64,000 nt of DNA from Meghimatium bilineatum (Eukaryota; Mollusca; Gastropoda; Stylommatophora; Philomycidae): positions 60,140,749-60,204,748 of the forward strand of contig CM067306.1 in assembly GCA_034231615.1 (NCBI GenBank), in the 5' to 3' direction. A model generated the notes under the pieces. That model was not told the DNA's origin and did no database searches. It saw only the letters and a program-made list of their open reading frames with translations. The position numbers and the translations under genes are program-made. This document shows positions 22,225 to 33,400 of this stretch, one piece after another. Each line of letters starts with the position of its first letter. Positions within the stretch are counted from its first letter, which is position 1.

Positions 22225-22505
22225 TATGAAAGATATTTCTTGTTTATGATGTTGCATTTGATTAGATCCAATAAATATGAACGTTATATTCATGCAATCA
22301 TATTCAGTTTTTATAGACGAATAAAATCCTTCGATCTTTGTGTGTTTAATAATTATTATGTATTGAGAGAAGAAATTTTTACTACTTTAGACATTACACA
22401 CCGGATACAACCTTAAACACCGTCTGTCTTGTGTTTAAGAGTACAGAATAGTGCATTACACGCTCAAATCATGACAATTGTGTTAAACCAATCGTGTGTA
22501 AAATG
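22225..22505. other. AT-rich, no feature seen
   Basis: One chance frame (22222-22416). Nothing recognisable. Confidence 0.45.
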
Positions 22506-22796
22506 ACGTCTTCTTCTTCTTCTTCTGCGTTTATTCTCAAACTCCTGCAGATTAGCAGGATGTAGTCCAGAGAAAGGAATGCGTTGTGTCATGGTTTACA
22601 GCATTGCTGCGATATCTGCGCCTTTCGGCCTGACACATCCGACTTCAGCATGGCTTTGGGTCACTGACCCTATATGGGATGGGATAGCCAACTCCATCCC
22701 ATAACCTCCTTAGTCGCCTTTTACGACATGCGTGGATGGTAACAGTGTTGCTATTCTTTGCTCCCATTCGGGCCCCAGAACACACAGGCGTCCGTC
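22506..22796 (-). mobile_element. SINE-G, full length
   Basis: Minus-strand copy from the tail (tcttcttcttcttcttctgc on the plus strand) to the head (gggccccagaacacac). All conserved blocks present, including the palindrome tatgggatgg..ccatcccata. Confidence 0.9.
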
Positions 22797-22889
22797 TTAA
22801 ATTTGACTGTAAAACTCTTAAAAATGTGCGTGATAATTGTGTTGGCAAGTAGACTTTTTATGTATGTATATGTAATAAACTACAACAAA

Positions 22890-23470
22890 TAAAACATTAT
22901 CAATATCTTGGACACATAGTCACAAATGATGGCAGATGTGAAACAGAAGTTAAAAAGAGAATAGGAATGGCTAAAAGTACCTTCAATGACATGAGGAAAA
23001 CGTTAGCATCTAAATAAATTACAAACAAGTTAAAAGTGAGAATTATAAAATGCGGAATCTACTATATAGTAATTAATGGCTCAGAAACATGGACACTAAA
23101 CAAACAATTAGAAGACAGAATTGATGCATATGAGATGTGGGTATATGGAAGAATAGGGAGAACATCATGGAAAGAGAAGAAAACAAATAAAGAAGTTCTA
23201 AAAACACTTAATATGAAGAAGAAACTACTAAGAGAAATAAATATCAGGTAAATAAAATACTTTAGACACATTAAAAGACATGACACCTTATTTAAGAACT
23301 TACTTCAGGGTGAAGTCAATAGGAAGCGAGCAAGAGGTAGGCAGAAATGCAAGTGGGAGAGTAACATCGCAAGATGGACAGGTTACAATCTATCAGAGTG
23401 TACCACCAAGACAAGAGACAGATGTTGGAGGCAACTTTCGTTGCGGAGACGACACTTGATGATGATATGT
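22890..23470 (+). mobile_element. LINE-B 3' remnant, best copy
   Basis: The plus strand encodes, with three stops: QYLGHIVTNDGRCETEVKRR, IGMAKSTFNDMRKTLASK, KLKVRIIKCG, INGSETWTLNKQLEDRIDAY, EMWVYGRIGRTSWKEKKTNK, KYFRHIKRHDTLFKNLLQGE, VNRKRARGRQKCKWESNIAR, WTGYNLSECTTKTRDRCWRQ, LSLRRRHLMM. This is the region after the RT palm of an RTE/Jockey-type non-LTR element. Ends with a short gatgatga tail. Related copies at 6112-6440 and 19788-19898. Confidence 0.9.
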
Positions 23471-24372
23471 CATAAATAAATAAAAATAGACATAAAAAAC
23501 TGCATTTTAATGAAATATTTAGTTCATTGGGTCTATACCTTTTCAAAAATACAAATAAAATGTCAATAATATACGTAACATAATCGTTGTGATAATAATT
23601 TTGAAGTTAGGCAAACTTGGAGAGACGTGACGTGGGGTCAGCCCTGCCTTTATCATGTGGCAATTCATCTACCTTTCTCAGCTACTAAACCAAGTCTCAA
23701 TGTTAACATTTTACCCAACTCAATCCCTAAAATTGTAGACGCCTTTGTCGAGTAAATGATAGTGTATTGTCGCGCGAGGGTTATCTTGGGGTTACCTCCC
23801 TTCAATGTCTACAGTAAACAGAGACAGGGAGTTATCTTTCTTGTAGCTAGATTTATCTGCCGTATGGTTCCTGCCGAACTTGGAAAGTGATGTTTCATTC
23901 CATGTCTGCTTCAGGAACTGTTTCTATTTCATCTATCATTTAGACACTATCAGTTGCTTGGAAGGAAACGAGCCACCAGTCCAACACTATCTGTTTCTTG
24001 TAGTATTTAGATATTACATTTTACTGACTAACCAATTCAATAGTCCGTTGACATTTTCTTTAAAATAAAGAGCACTTGTGTGTTGACGGGAGGCTAGAGG
24101 GGGCAAAAGTCTAGAGGGAGTTACCTATAGCCAGAGGCAGTTAAGAAGGTTTTGGGGTGTACCTGGGAAAAACGGTCCCTCGTCCATTTTGGTTGGTTGG
24201 TTGCTGATCCACCGGTCCATGTGCTTATTCCCTTTGACCCAATGCCATTGTGTGATAAATGCATGTGTTTGTGAGCTGTTGTTTTGTTCCATATAATTTG
24301 TTCCATTTATCTGGCCATGGAGGGGGCCCATTTTGGTGAATTATATCATTATTATCTTAGGAAATTTGAACT
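23471..24372. other. Unassigned sequence
   Basis: Chance frames (23880-24068 and around 24121-24331) show no known motif. No tandem repeats. Confidence 0.45.
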
Positions 24373-24520
24373 ATTTTTATGGGGTGGGGGGAACATAACT
24401 CTATGAGGGGAAAGGGGGGGGGGGGTAGTTAAATCTACTTTTTGGCTAAATTCTTAGAATATGATTTCATGTGTAGGAGAGATGAGGGTGGTTTTGAATA
24501 CACCCCCCACCCCAAAAAAT
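24373..24520. repeat. Imperfect inverted repeat with a G-run in the loop
   Basis: Left arm 24373-24396 (atttttatggggtgggggga..) pairs with right arm 24498-24520 (..tccccaccc-type, plus strand accccccaccccaaaaaat). The spacer holds a 12-G run at 24414-24425. The left edge of the 6-kb duplication (24427) falls inside this structure. It may be a small MITE-like hairpin; no target duplication found. Confidence 0.7.
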
Positions 24521-24555
24521 CTAGATGTGTTGTGGTTGATTGTTCCACACTAAAT

Positions 24556-24700
24556 CGCACAGAAGCCATACTGTAGTGAAATTTATCATGTCGAAAGGCG
24601 CAGATATCGCTGCCAGGCTACAAATCATAACAACGCATTCCGTTCTCTGGACTACATCCTGCTAATCTGCAGGAGTTTGAGAACAAATCCAGATGAAAGA
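24556..24700 (+). mobile_element. SINE-G 3' half (copy 1 of the duplication)
   Basis: gtcgaaaggcgcagatatcg through ggactacatcctgctaatct to gagtttgagaacaaatccag and gatgaaagaaggaag. A further degenerate stretch (24760-24855, gaagtcggatattttaggcc) echoes the middle of SINE-G again. The identical sequence in the second copy is at 30545-30689. Confidence 0.8.
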
Positions 24701-25042
24701 AGGAAGACTGTTTTCTGTCATATATCTTGTAACAGATAAGTAAGGAGCACTTGGGATGATGCGCTGCCCAATCTCCTAGATCACCACTGAAGTCGGATAT
24801 TTTAGGCCAGGAGGCTAAGATATCACACCATAGCAGCACATTGGGGCACATCACATTTCGTTCCCAAGAATAATTGTGTCAATAGAAAGGAGTTTTAAGA
24901 TCAGACACGGAAGACTAAAAAAGTAGGAAGGAACAACTGCAAGAAACATTGATTATAGACCTCGGCGTCTCCTTGGCTATATCATGACCCAAAGAGTATT
25001 TGTAGAGGTTCAGGTAATTATTCTACCACAACGACAGCACTG

Positions 25043-25612
25043 ATGTTTCCGAACAATGTAACAATGATTTTTACCATAATGTAACAATGATTTTTACCAT
25101 AATGTAACGATGATTTTTACCACAATGTAACAATGATTTTTACCATAATGTAACAATGATTTTTACCATAATGTAACAATGATTTTTACCACGATGTAAC
25201 AATGATTTTTACCATAATGTAACAATGATTTTTACCACAATGTAACAATGATTTTTACCACAATGTAACAATGAATTTACCACAATGTAACAATGATTTT
25301 TACCACAATGTAACAATGAATTTACCACAATGTAACAATGATTTTTACCACAATGTAACAATGAATTTACCACAATGTAACAATGATTTTTACCACAATG
25401 TAACAATGAATTTACCACAATGTAACAATGATTTTTACCACAATGTAACAATGAATTTACCACAATGTAACAATGATTTTTACCACAATGTAACAATGAT
25501 TTTTACCACAATGTAATAATGATTTTTACCATAATGTAACAATGATTTTTACCACAAAGTAACAATGATTTTTACCATAATGTAACAATGCCTTTTACCA
25601 CATTGTAACAAT
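25043..25612. repeat. 22/23-bp minisatellite (copy 1)
   Basis: Units gtaacaatgatttttaccac+aat (23 bp) and gtaacaatgaatttaccaca+at (22 bp). In the middle they alternate, giving a 45-bp period divisible by three, so both strands stay open with a 15-codon period. Outer units are 23-bp only. Same array at 31032-31601. Confidence 0.97.
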
Positions 25613-25689
25613 GATCTTTCTGTTTCTCATTTAACCACGCTTTCATTCGTACGCAAAATATAACCACACACACCAATGAACTCGATCTT

Positions 25690-26665
25690 ATATATATAAT
25701 TGCATCCTCCTCTCTCACTACTCTTTTCCTCATCCTCCTCTCTCACTACTCTTTTCCTCATCCTCCTCTCTCACTACTCTTTTCCTCATTCTCCTCTCTC
25801 ACTACTCTTTTCCTCATCCTCCTCGCTCACTACTCTTTTCCTCATCCTCCTCTCCTGATACTCTTTTCCTCATTCTCCTCTCTCACTACTCATCCTTCTC
25901 TCAGGCTACACTATTCCTCATCCTCCTCTCTCACTACTTTTTTCCCTCATCCTCCTCTCTCACTACTTTTCCTCATCTTCCTCTCTCACTACTTTTCCTC
26001 ATCCTCCTCTCTCACTACTCTTTTCCTCATCCTCCTCTCCTGATACTCTTTTCCTCATTCTCCTCTCTCACTACTCATCCTTCTCTCAGGCTACACTATT
26101 CCTCATCCTCCTCTCTCACTACTTTTTTCCCTCATCCTCCTCTCTCACTACTTTTCCTCATCTTCCTCTCTCACTACTTCTTTCCTCATACTCCTCTCCC
26201 GCTACTCTTTTCCTCATCTTCCTCTCCCGCTACTCTATTACTCATCCTCTTCTATAACTACTCTTAACCTCATCCTCCTCTCTCATTACTTTTTACCTCA
26301 CGCTCCTCTCCCGCTACTACTTTTCTCATCCTCCTCTGACTATTCTTTTCCTCATCCTCCTCTTCCGCTACTCTTTTCCTCATCATCATCTGACTAATCT
26401 TTTCCTCATCCTCTTCCCTCACTATTCTTTTCCTCATCCTCTTCTCTCACTATTCTTTTCCTCATCCTACTCTCGCTATTCTTTTCCTCATCCTAATATC
26501 GCTATTCTTTTCTTCATCCTCCTCTCGCTATTCTTTTCCTCATCCTCCTCTGACTATTCCTTTCCGGATCCTCCTCTCACTGTTCTTTTCCTCATCCTCT
26601 TCTCTCACTACTTTTCCTCATGCTCCTCTCCCGCTACTCTTTTCTTCAACCTAATCCCCCACTAC
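25690..26665. repeat. CT-rich 25-28-bp minisatellite (copy 1)
   Basis: Degenerate units with cctcctctctcactactctt then ttcctcat. A block of about 180 bp (25822-26000) recurs at about 26003-26180, an internal duplication. Strong pyrimidine bias on one strand (possible triplex-forming DNA, inference). Copy 2 at 31679-32654. Confidence 0.93.
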
Positions 26666-26899
26666 TCTATTCCATTTCTGTCCTCCTCAATGACCGAGCT
26701 CTAGTATAACAGAACTGTGTACAGATGCCATGCAAGGTCAATTTGATTCTTTCCGTGAATTTCGTTGGTTGGATTTGGGTATTTTTTAGTATGCCACTAA
26801 AATAGTGTTATCAAAAGTATATCAATAGTGTTCAACGAAAATTACGACGATAATACAAAATGTCACGTATTAACAACTATTTATTTTGTGTACAGAGGT

Positions 26900-27800
26900 C
26901 TTCTATTCGAAGGTCACACATCCTCCCTCATACTCTTACATCCTTCTAATGGCGAAGGTCACAACTCCTCCCCCCCTCACACTCTTACATCCTTCTACTG
27001 GTGAAGGTCACAACTCCTTCCCTCTTACATCTCTCTAACATTTCTCATCTGGTTTCCTGCAACATAACATTCAGCACATACATATGTTCTTTGGCTCATA
27101 AATTAGTCTTTCTCACTCCGTCTTGTGATCCCCATCTCCCATTTTCTTTCCTACCCAACTTGTGATCCCCATCTTCCATTTTCTTTCCTACTCCAACTTG
27201 TGATCCCCATCTTCCATTTTCTTTCCTACTCCAACTTGTGATCCCATTTCCATTTGCTTTCCTACTCCAACGTGTCATCCCCAACTTCCATTTTCTTTCT
27301 CACTCCAACTTGTGATCCCCATCTTCCATTTTCTTTCCTACCCAACTTGTGATCACCATCTTCCATTTTCTTTCCTACCCAACTTGTGATCCCCATCTTC
27401 CATTTTCTTTCCTACCCAACTTGTGATCACCATCTTCCATTTTCTTTCCTACCCAACTTGTGATCACCATCTTCCATTTTCTTTCCTACCCAACTTGTGA
27501 TCACTATCTTCCATTTCCTTTCCTACCCAACTTGTGATCCCCATCTTCCATTTTCTTTCCTACTCCAACTTGTGATCCCCATCTCCCATTTTCTTTCTTA
27601 CCCCAACCTGTGATCCCCATCTTACATTTTTTATCGCCCCAACTTGTGATCCCATCTCCCATTTTCTTTCTTACCCCAACTTGTGATCCCCATCTCCCAT
27701 TTTCTTTCCTACCAACTTGTGATCCCCATATTCAATTCTCTTTCTCACACCGTCATATGATCGCCATCTTCACTTTTTGTCTCACTCCAACTTGTGATCC
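26900..27800. repeat. Degenerate 36-39-bp minisatellite (copy 1)
   Basis: First three units of gaaggtcacaactcctcc type (26905-27025), then from 27110 about 18 units of cttgtgatccccatcttcca followed by ttttctttcctaccca. The frames that cross it are repeat artefacts. Copy 2 at 32889-33789. Confidence 0.93.
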
Positions 27801-28260
27801 CCATCTTCCATTCCTTACCTCTTCTATATTTTTCTCCACTTCCTGTTCTGTGACATCCGAAAATCGCTTTGATCCGCTTAGACTAGAAAAGCTGTCATTT
27901 TGGATTAATTTCTCTTCCTCTCCGATCCCTCCCTCCCTCTCTCTCTCTCTCTATTTTTCTCTCTCGCTTTTATTACCTTCTCTCTTAATATCCGCTCATC
28001 CGGCTCTGAAGATAGTAGACAATGATTTAAAAAGAAAACTGCTGAAGAGTTGAATGAAAGAAAAAGAGGTTTCGTTTACTTAGGGGAGGTTTAAATATTG
28101 AGAGGAGATTTCAGAAGATGGCGAGGGCGGAATGTGAGAAAGAGGTTTATGCCTGGAGTATTACTCTCATTTTTTTTTCAATTTTATTAAAGATTTTATT
28201 AGAGATGTGAGATAAATGTGCGTGGAATGATTGAAGGATTATTTTGTGTTTTTATGGCTG
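27801..28260. other. Unique sequence inside duplication copy 1
   Basis: Contains a CT microsatellite near 27937-27952 that differs in length between copies, and A/T-rich sequence. No gene seen. Copy 2 equivalent at 33790-34253. Confidence 0.6.
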
Positions 28261-30406
28261 TCCCCAGGGAGCGTGAGACAACTGCTCAAATGTATCTCTG
28301 TTCACAGGGAGCGTGAGACAACTGCTCAAATGTATCTCTGTTCACAGGGAGAGTGAGACAACTGCTCAAATGTATCTCTGTTCACAGGGAGCGTGAGACA
28401 ACTGCTCAAATGTATCTCTGTTCACAGGGAGAGTGAGACAACTGCTCAAATGTATCTCTGTTCACAGGGAGCTTGAGACAACTGCTCAAATGTATCTCTG
28501 TTCACAGGGAGCGTGAGACAACTGCTCAAATGTATCTCTGTTCACAGGGAGAGTGAGACGACTGCTGAAATGTATCTCTGTTCACAGGGAGCGTGAGACA
28601 ACTGCTCAAATGTATCTCTGTTCACAGGGAGAGTGAGACGACTGCTCAAATGTATCTCTGTTCACAGGGAGAGTGAGACGACTGCTGAAATGTATCTCTG
28701 TTCACAGGGAGCGTGAGACAACTGCTCAAATGTATCTCTGTTCACAGGAAGAGTGAGACGACTGCTCAAATGTATCTCTGTTCACAGGGAGCGTGAGACA
28801 ACTGCTGAAATGTATCTCTGTTCACAGGGAGCTTGAGACAACTGCTGAAATGTATCTCTGTTCACAGGGAGCTTGAGACAACTGCTGAAATGTATCTCTG
28901 TTCACAGGGAGAGTGAGACAACTGCTGAAATGTATCTCTGTTCACAGGGAGAGTGAGACAACTGCTGAAATGTATCTCTGTTCACAGGGAGCGTGAGACG
29001 ACTGCTCAAATGTATCTCTGTTCACAGGGAGAGTGAGACGACTGCTGAAATGTATCTCTGTTCACAGGGAGAGTGAGACAACTGCTCAAATGTATCTCTG
29101 TTCACAGGGAGCTTGAGACAACTGCTGAAATGTATCTCTGTTCACAGGGAGCGTGAGACAACTGCTGAAATGTATCTCTGTTCACAGGGAGAGTGAGACA
29201 ACTGCTGAAATGTATCTCTGTTCACAGGGAGAGTGAGACAACTGCTGAAATGTATCTCTGTTCACAGGGAGCGTGAGACAACTGCTGAAATGTATCTCTG
29301 TTCACAGGGAGCGTGAGACAACTGCTCAAATGTATCTCTGTTCACAGGGAGCTTGAGACAACTGCTGAAATGTATCTCTGTTCACAGGGAGCGTGAGACA
29401 ACTGCTGAAATGTATCTCTGTTCACAGGGAGAGTGAGACAACTGCTGAAATGTATCTCTGTTCACAGGGAGCTTGAGACAACTGCTGAAATGTATCTCTG
29501 TTCACAGGGAGAGTGAGACAACTGCTGAAATGTATCTCTGTTCACAGGGAGCTTGAGACAACTGCTGAAATGTATCTCTGTTCACAGGGAGAGTGAGACA
29601 ACTGCTGAAATGTATCTCTGTTCACAGGGAGAGTGAGACGACTGCTGAAATGTATCTCTGTTCACAGGGAGAGTGAGACAACTGCTGAAATGTATCTCTG
29701 TTCACAGGGAGCGTGAGACAACTGCGAAAATGTATCTCTGTTCACAGTGAGCGTGAGACAACTGCGGAAATGTATCTCTGTTCACAGGGAGCGTGAGACA
29801 ACTGCGGAAATGTATCTCTGTTCACAGGGAGCGTGAGACAACTGCTGAAATGTATCTCTGTTCACAGGGAGCGTGAGACAACTGCTGAAATGTATCTCTG
29901 TTCACAGGGAGCTTGAGACAACTGCTGAAATGTATCTCTGTTCACAGGGAGCGTGAGACAACTGCTGAAATGTATCTCTGTTCACAGGGAGCGTGAGACA
30001 ACTGCTGAAATGTATCTCTGTTCACAGGGAGCGTGAGACAACTGCTGAAATGTATCTCTGTTCACAGGGAGCGTGAGACAACTGCTGAAATGTATCTCTG
30101 TTCACAGGGAGCGTGAGACAACTGTTCAAATGTATCTCTGTTCACAGGGAGCTTGAGACAACTGCTGAAATGTATCTCTGTTCACAGGGAGCTTGAGACA
30201 ACTGCTGAAATGTATCTCTGTTCACAGGGAGAGTGAGACAACTGCTCAAATGTATCTCTGTTCACAGGGAGCTTGAGACAACTGCTGAAATGTATCTCTG
30301 TTCACAGGGAGCGTGAGACAACTGCTGAAATGTATCTCTGTTCACAGGGAGAGTGAGACAACTGCTGAAATGTATCTCTGTTCACAGGGAGAGTGAGACA
30401 ACTGCT
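28261..30406. repeat. 40-bp satellite array 1, about 54 units
   Basis: Unit is ttcacagggagcgtgagaca followed by actgctgaaatgtatctctg. Variants are combinatorial: gcg/gag/gctt, gaca/gacg, ctg/ctc/cgg. The order of variants is the same as in array 2 over its whole length, so both derive from one array. Non-coding. Confidence 0.98.
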
Positions 30407-30415
30407 ACAACTGAA
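30407..30415. other. Duplication junction with 9-bp filler
   Basis: Array 1 stops at ..gacaactgct (30406) and duplication copy 2 starts at agttaaatct (30416). Between them is acaactgaa, which copies the adjacent acaactg..aaa of the satellite unit. This looks like a templated filler from end joining or template switching. Confidence 0.8.
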
Positions 30416-33400
30416 AGTTAAATCTACTTTTTGGCTAAATTCTTAGAATATGATTTCATGTGTAGGAGAGATGAGGGTGGTTTTGAATACACCCCCCACC
30501 CCAAAAAATCTAGATGTGTTGTGGTTGATTGTTCCACACTAAATCGCACAGAAGCCATACTGTAGTGAAATTTATCATGTCGAAAGGCGCAGATATCGCT
30601 GCCAGGCTACAAATCATAACAACGCATTCCGTTCTCTGGACTACATCCTGCTAATCTGCAGGAGTTTGAGAACAAATCCAGATGAAAGAAGGAAGACTGT
30701 TTTCTGTCATATATCTTGTAACAGATAAGTAAGGAGCACTTGGGATGATGCGCTGCCCAATCTCCTAGATCACCACTGAAGTCGGATATTTTAGGCCAGG
30801 AGGCTAAGATATCACACCATAGCAGCACATTGGGGCACATCACATTTCGTTCCCAAGAATAATTGTGTCAATAGAAAGGAGTTTTAAGATCAGACACGGA
30901 AGACTAAAAAAGTAGGAAGGAACAACTGCAAGAAACATTGATTATAGACCTCGGCGTCTCCTTGGCTATATCATGACCCAAAGAGTATTTGTAGAGGTTC
31001 AGGTAATTATTCTACCACAACGACAGCACTGATGTTTCCGAACAATGTAACAATGATTTTTACCATAATGTAACAATGATTTTTACCATAATGTAACGAT
31101 GATTTTTACCACAATGTAACAATGATTTTTACCATAATGTAACAATGATTTTTACCATAATGTAACAATGATTTTTACCACGATGTAACAATGATTTTTA
31201 CCATAATGTAACAATGATTTTTACCACAATGTAACAATGATTTTTACCACAATGTAACAATGAATTTACCACAATGTAACAATGATTTTTACCACAATGT
31301 AACAATGAATTTACCACAATGTAACAATGATTTTTACCACAATGTAACAATGAATTTACCACAATGTAACAATGATTTTTACCACAATGTAACAATGAAT
31401 TTACCACAATGTAACAATGATTTTTACCACAATGTAACAATGAATTTACCACAATGTAACAATGATTTTTACCACAATGTAACAATGATTTTTACCACAA
31501 TGTAATAATGATTTTTACCATAATGTAACAATGATTTTTACCACAAAGTAACAATGATTTTTACCATAATGTAACAATGCCTTTTACCACATTGTAACAA
31601 TGATCTTTCTGTTTCTCATTTAACCACGCTTTCATTCGTACGCAAAATATAACCACACACACCAATGAACTCGATCTTATATATATAATTGCATCCTCCT
31701 CTCTCACTACTCTTTTCCTCATCCTCCTCTCTCACTACTCTTTTCCTCATCCTCCTCTCTCACTACTCTTTTCCTCATTCTCCTCTCTCACTACTCTTTT
31801 CCTCATCCTCCTCGCTCACTACTCTTTTCCTCATCCTCCTCTCCTGATACTCTTTTCCTCATTCTCCTCTCTCACTACTCATCCTTCTCTCAGGCTACAC
31901 TATTCCTCATCCTCCTCTCTCACTACTTTTTTCCCTCATCCTCCTCTCTCACTACTTTTCCTCATCTTCCTCTCTCACTACTTTTCCTCATCCTCCTCTC
32001 TCACTACTCTTTTCCTCATCCTCCTCTCCTGATACTCTTTTCCTCATTCTCCTCTCTCACTACTCATCCTTCTCTCAGGCTACACTATTCCTCATCCTCC
32101 TCTCTCACTACTTTTTTCCCTCATCCTCCTCTCTCACTACTTTTCCTCATCTTCCTCTCTCACTACTTCTTTCCTCATACTCCTCTCCCGCTACTCTTTT
32201 CCTCATCTTCCTCTCCCGCTACTCTATTACTCATCCTCTTCTATAACTACTCTTAACCTCATCCTCCTCTCTCATTACTTTTTACCTCACGCTCCTCTCC
32301 CGCTACTACTTTTCTCATCCTCCTCTGACTATTCTTTTCCTCATCCTCCTCTTCCGCTACTCTTTTCCTCATCATCATCTGACTAATCTTTTCCTCATCC
32401 TCTTCCCTCACTATTCTTTTCCTCATCCTCTTCTCTCACTATTCTTTTCCTCATCCTACTCTCGCTATTCTTTTCCTCATCCTAATATCGCTATTCTTTT
32501 CTTCATCCTCCTCTCGCTATTCTTTTCCTCATCCTCCTCTGACTATTCCTTTCCGGATCCTCCTCTCACTGTTCTTTTCCTCATCCTCTTCTCTCACTAC
32601 TTTTCCTCATGCTCCTCTCCCGCTACTCTTTTCTTCAACCTAATCCCCCACTACTCTATTCCATTTCTGTCCTCCTCAATGACCGAGCTCTAGTATAACA
32701 GAACTGTGTACAGATGCCATGCAAGGTCAATTTGATTCTTTCCGTGAATTTCGTTGGTTGGATTTGGGTATTTTTTAGTATGCCACTAAAATAGTGTTAT
32801 CAAAAGTATATCAATAGTGTTCAACGAAAATTACGACGATAATACAAAATGTCACGTATTAACAACTATTTATTTTGTGTACAGAGGTCTTCTATTCGAA
32901 GGTCACACATCCTCCCTCATACTCTTACATCCTTCTAATGGCGAAGGTCACAACTCCTCCCCCCCTCACACTCTTACATCCTTCTACTGGTGAAGGTCAC
33001 AACTCCTTCCCTCTTACATCTCTCTAACATTTCTCATCTGGTTTCCTGCAACATAACATTCAGCACATACATATGTTCTTTGGCTCATAAATTAGTCTTT
33101 CTCACTCCGTCTTGTGATCCCCATCTCCCATTTTCTTTCCTACCCAACTTGTGATCCCCATCTTCCATTTTCTTTCCTACTCCAACTTGTGATCCCCATC
33201 TTCCATTTTCTTTCCTACTCCAACTTGTGATCCCATTTCCATTTGCTTTCCTACTCCAACGTGTCATCCCCAACTTCCATTTTCTTTCTCACTCCAACTT
33301 GTGATCCCCATCTTCCATTTTCTTTCCTACCCAACTTGTGATCACCATCTTCCATTTTCTTTCCTACCCAACTTGTGATCCCCATCTTCCATTTTCTTTC

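Larger units (their letters stand above)
24427..30406. repeat. 6-kb tandem duplication, copy 1
   Basis: This segment recurs at 30416 onward with a constant offset of 5989 bp, changing to 5993 after a CT run (7 versus 9 CT units near 27940 and 33930). By eye I found only two differences across about 6 kb: that CT run and A29727 versus G35720. Contents: SINE-G piece, 22/23-bp array, CT-rich array, 36-39-bp array, 40-bp satellite. No gene. It ends inside the satellite. Confidence 0.96.
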
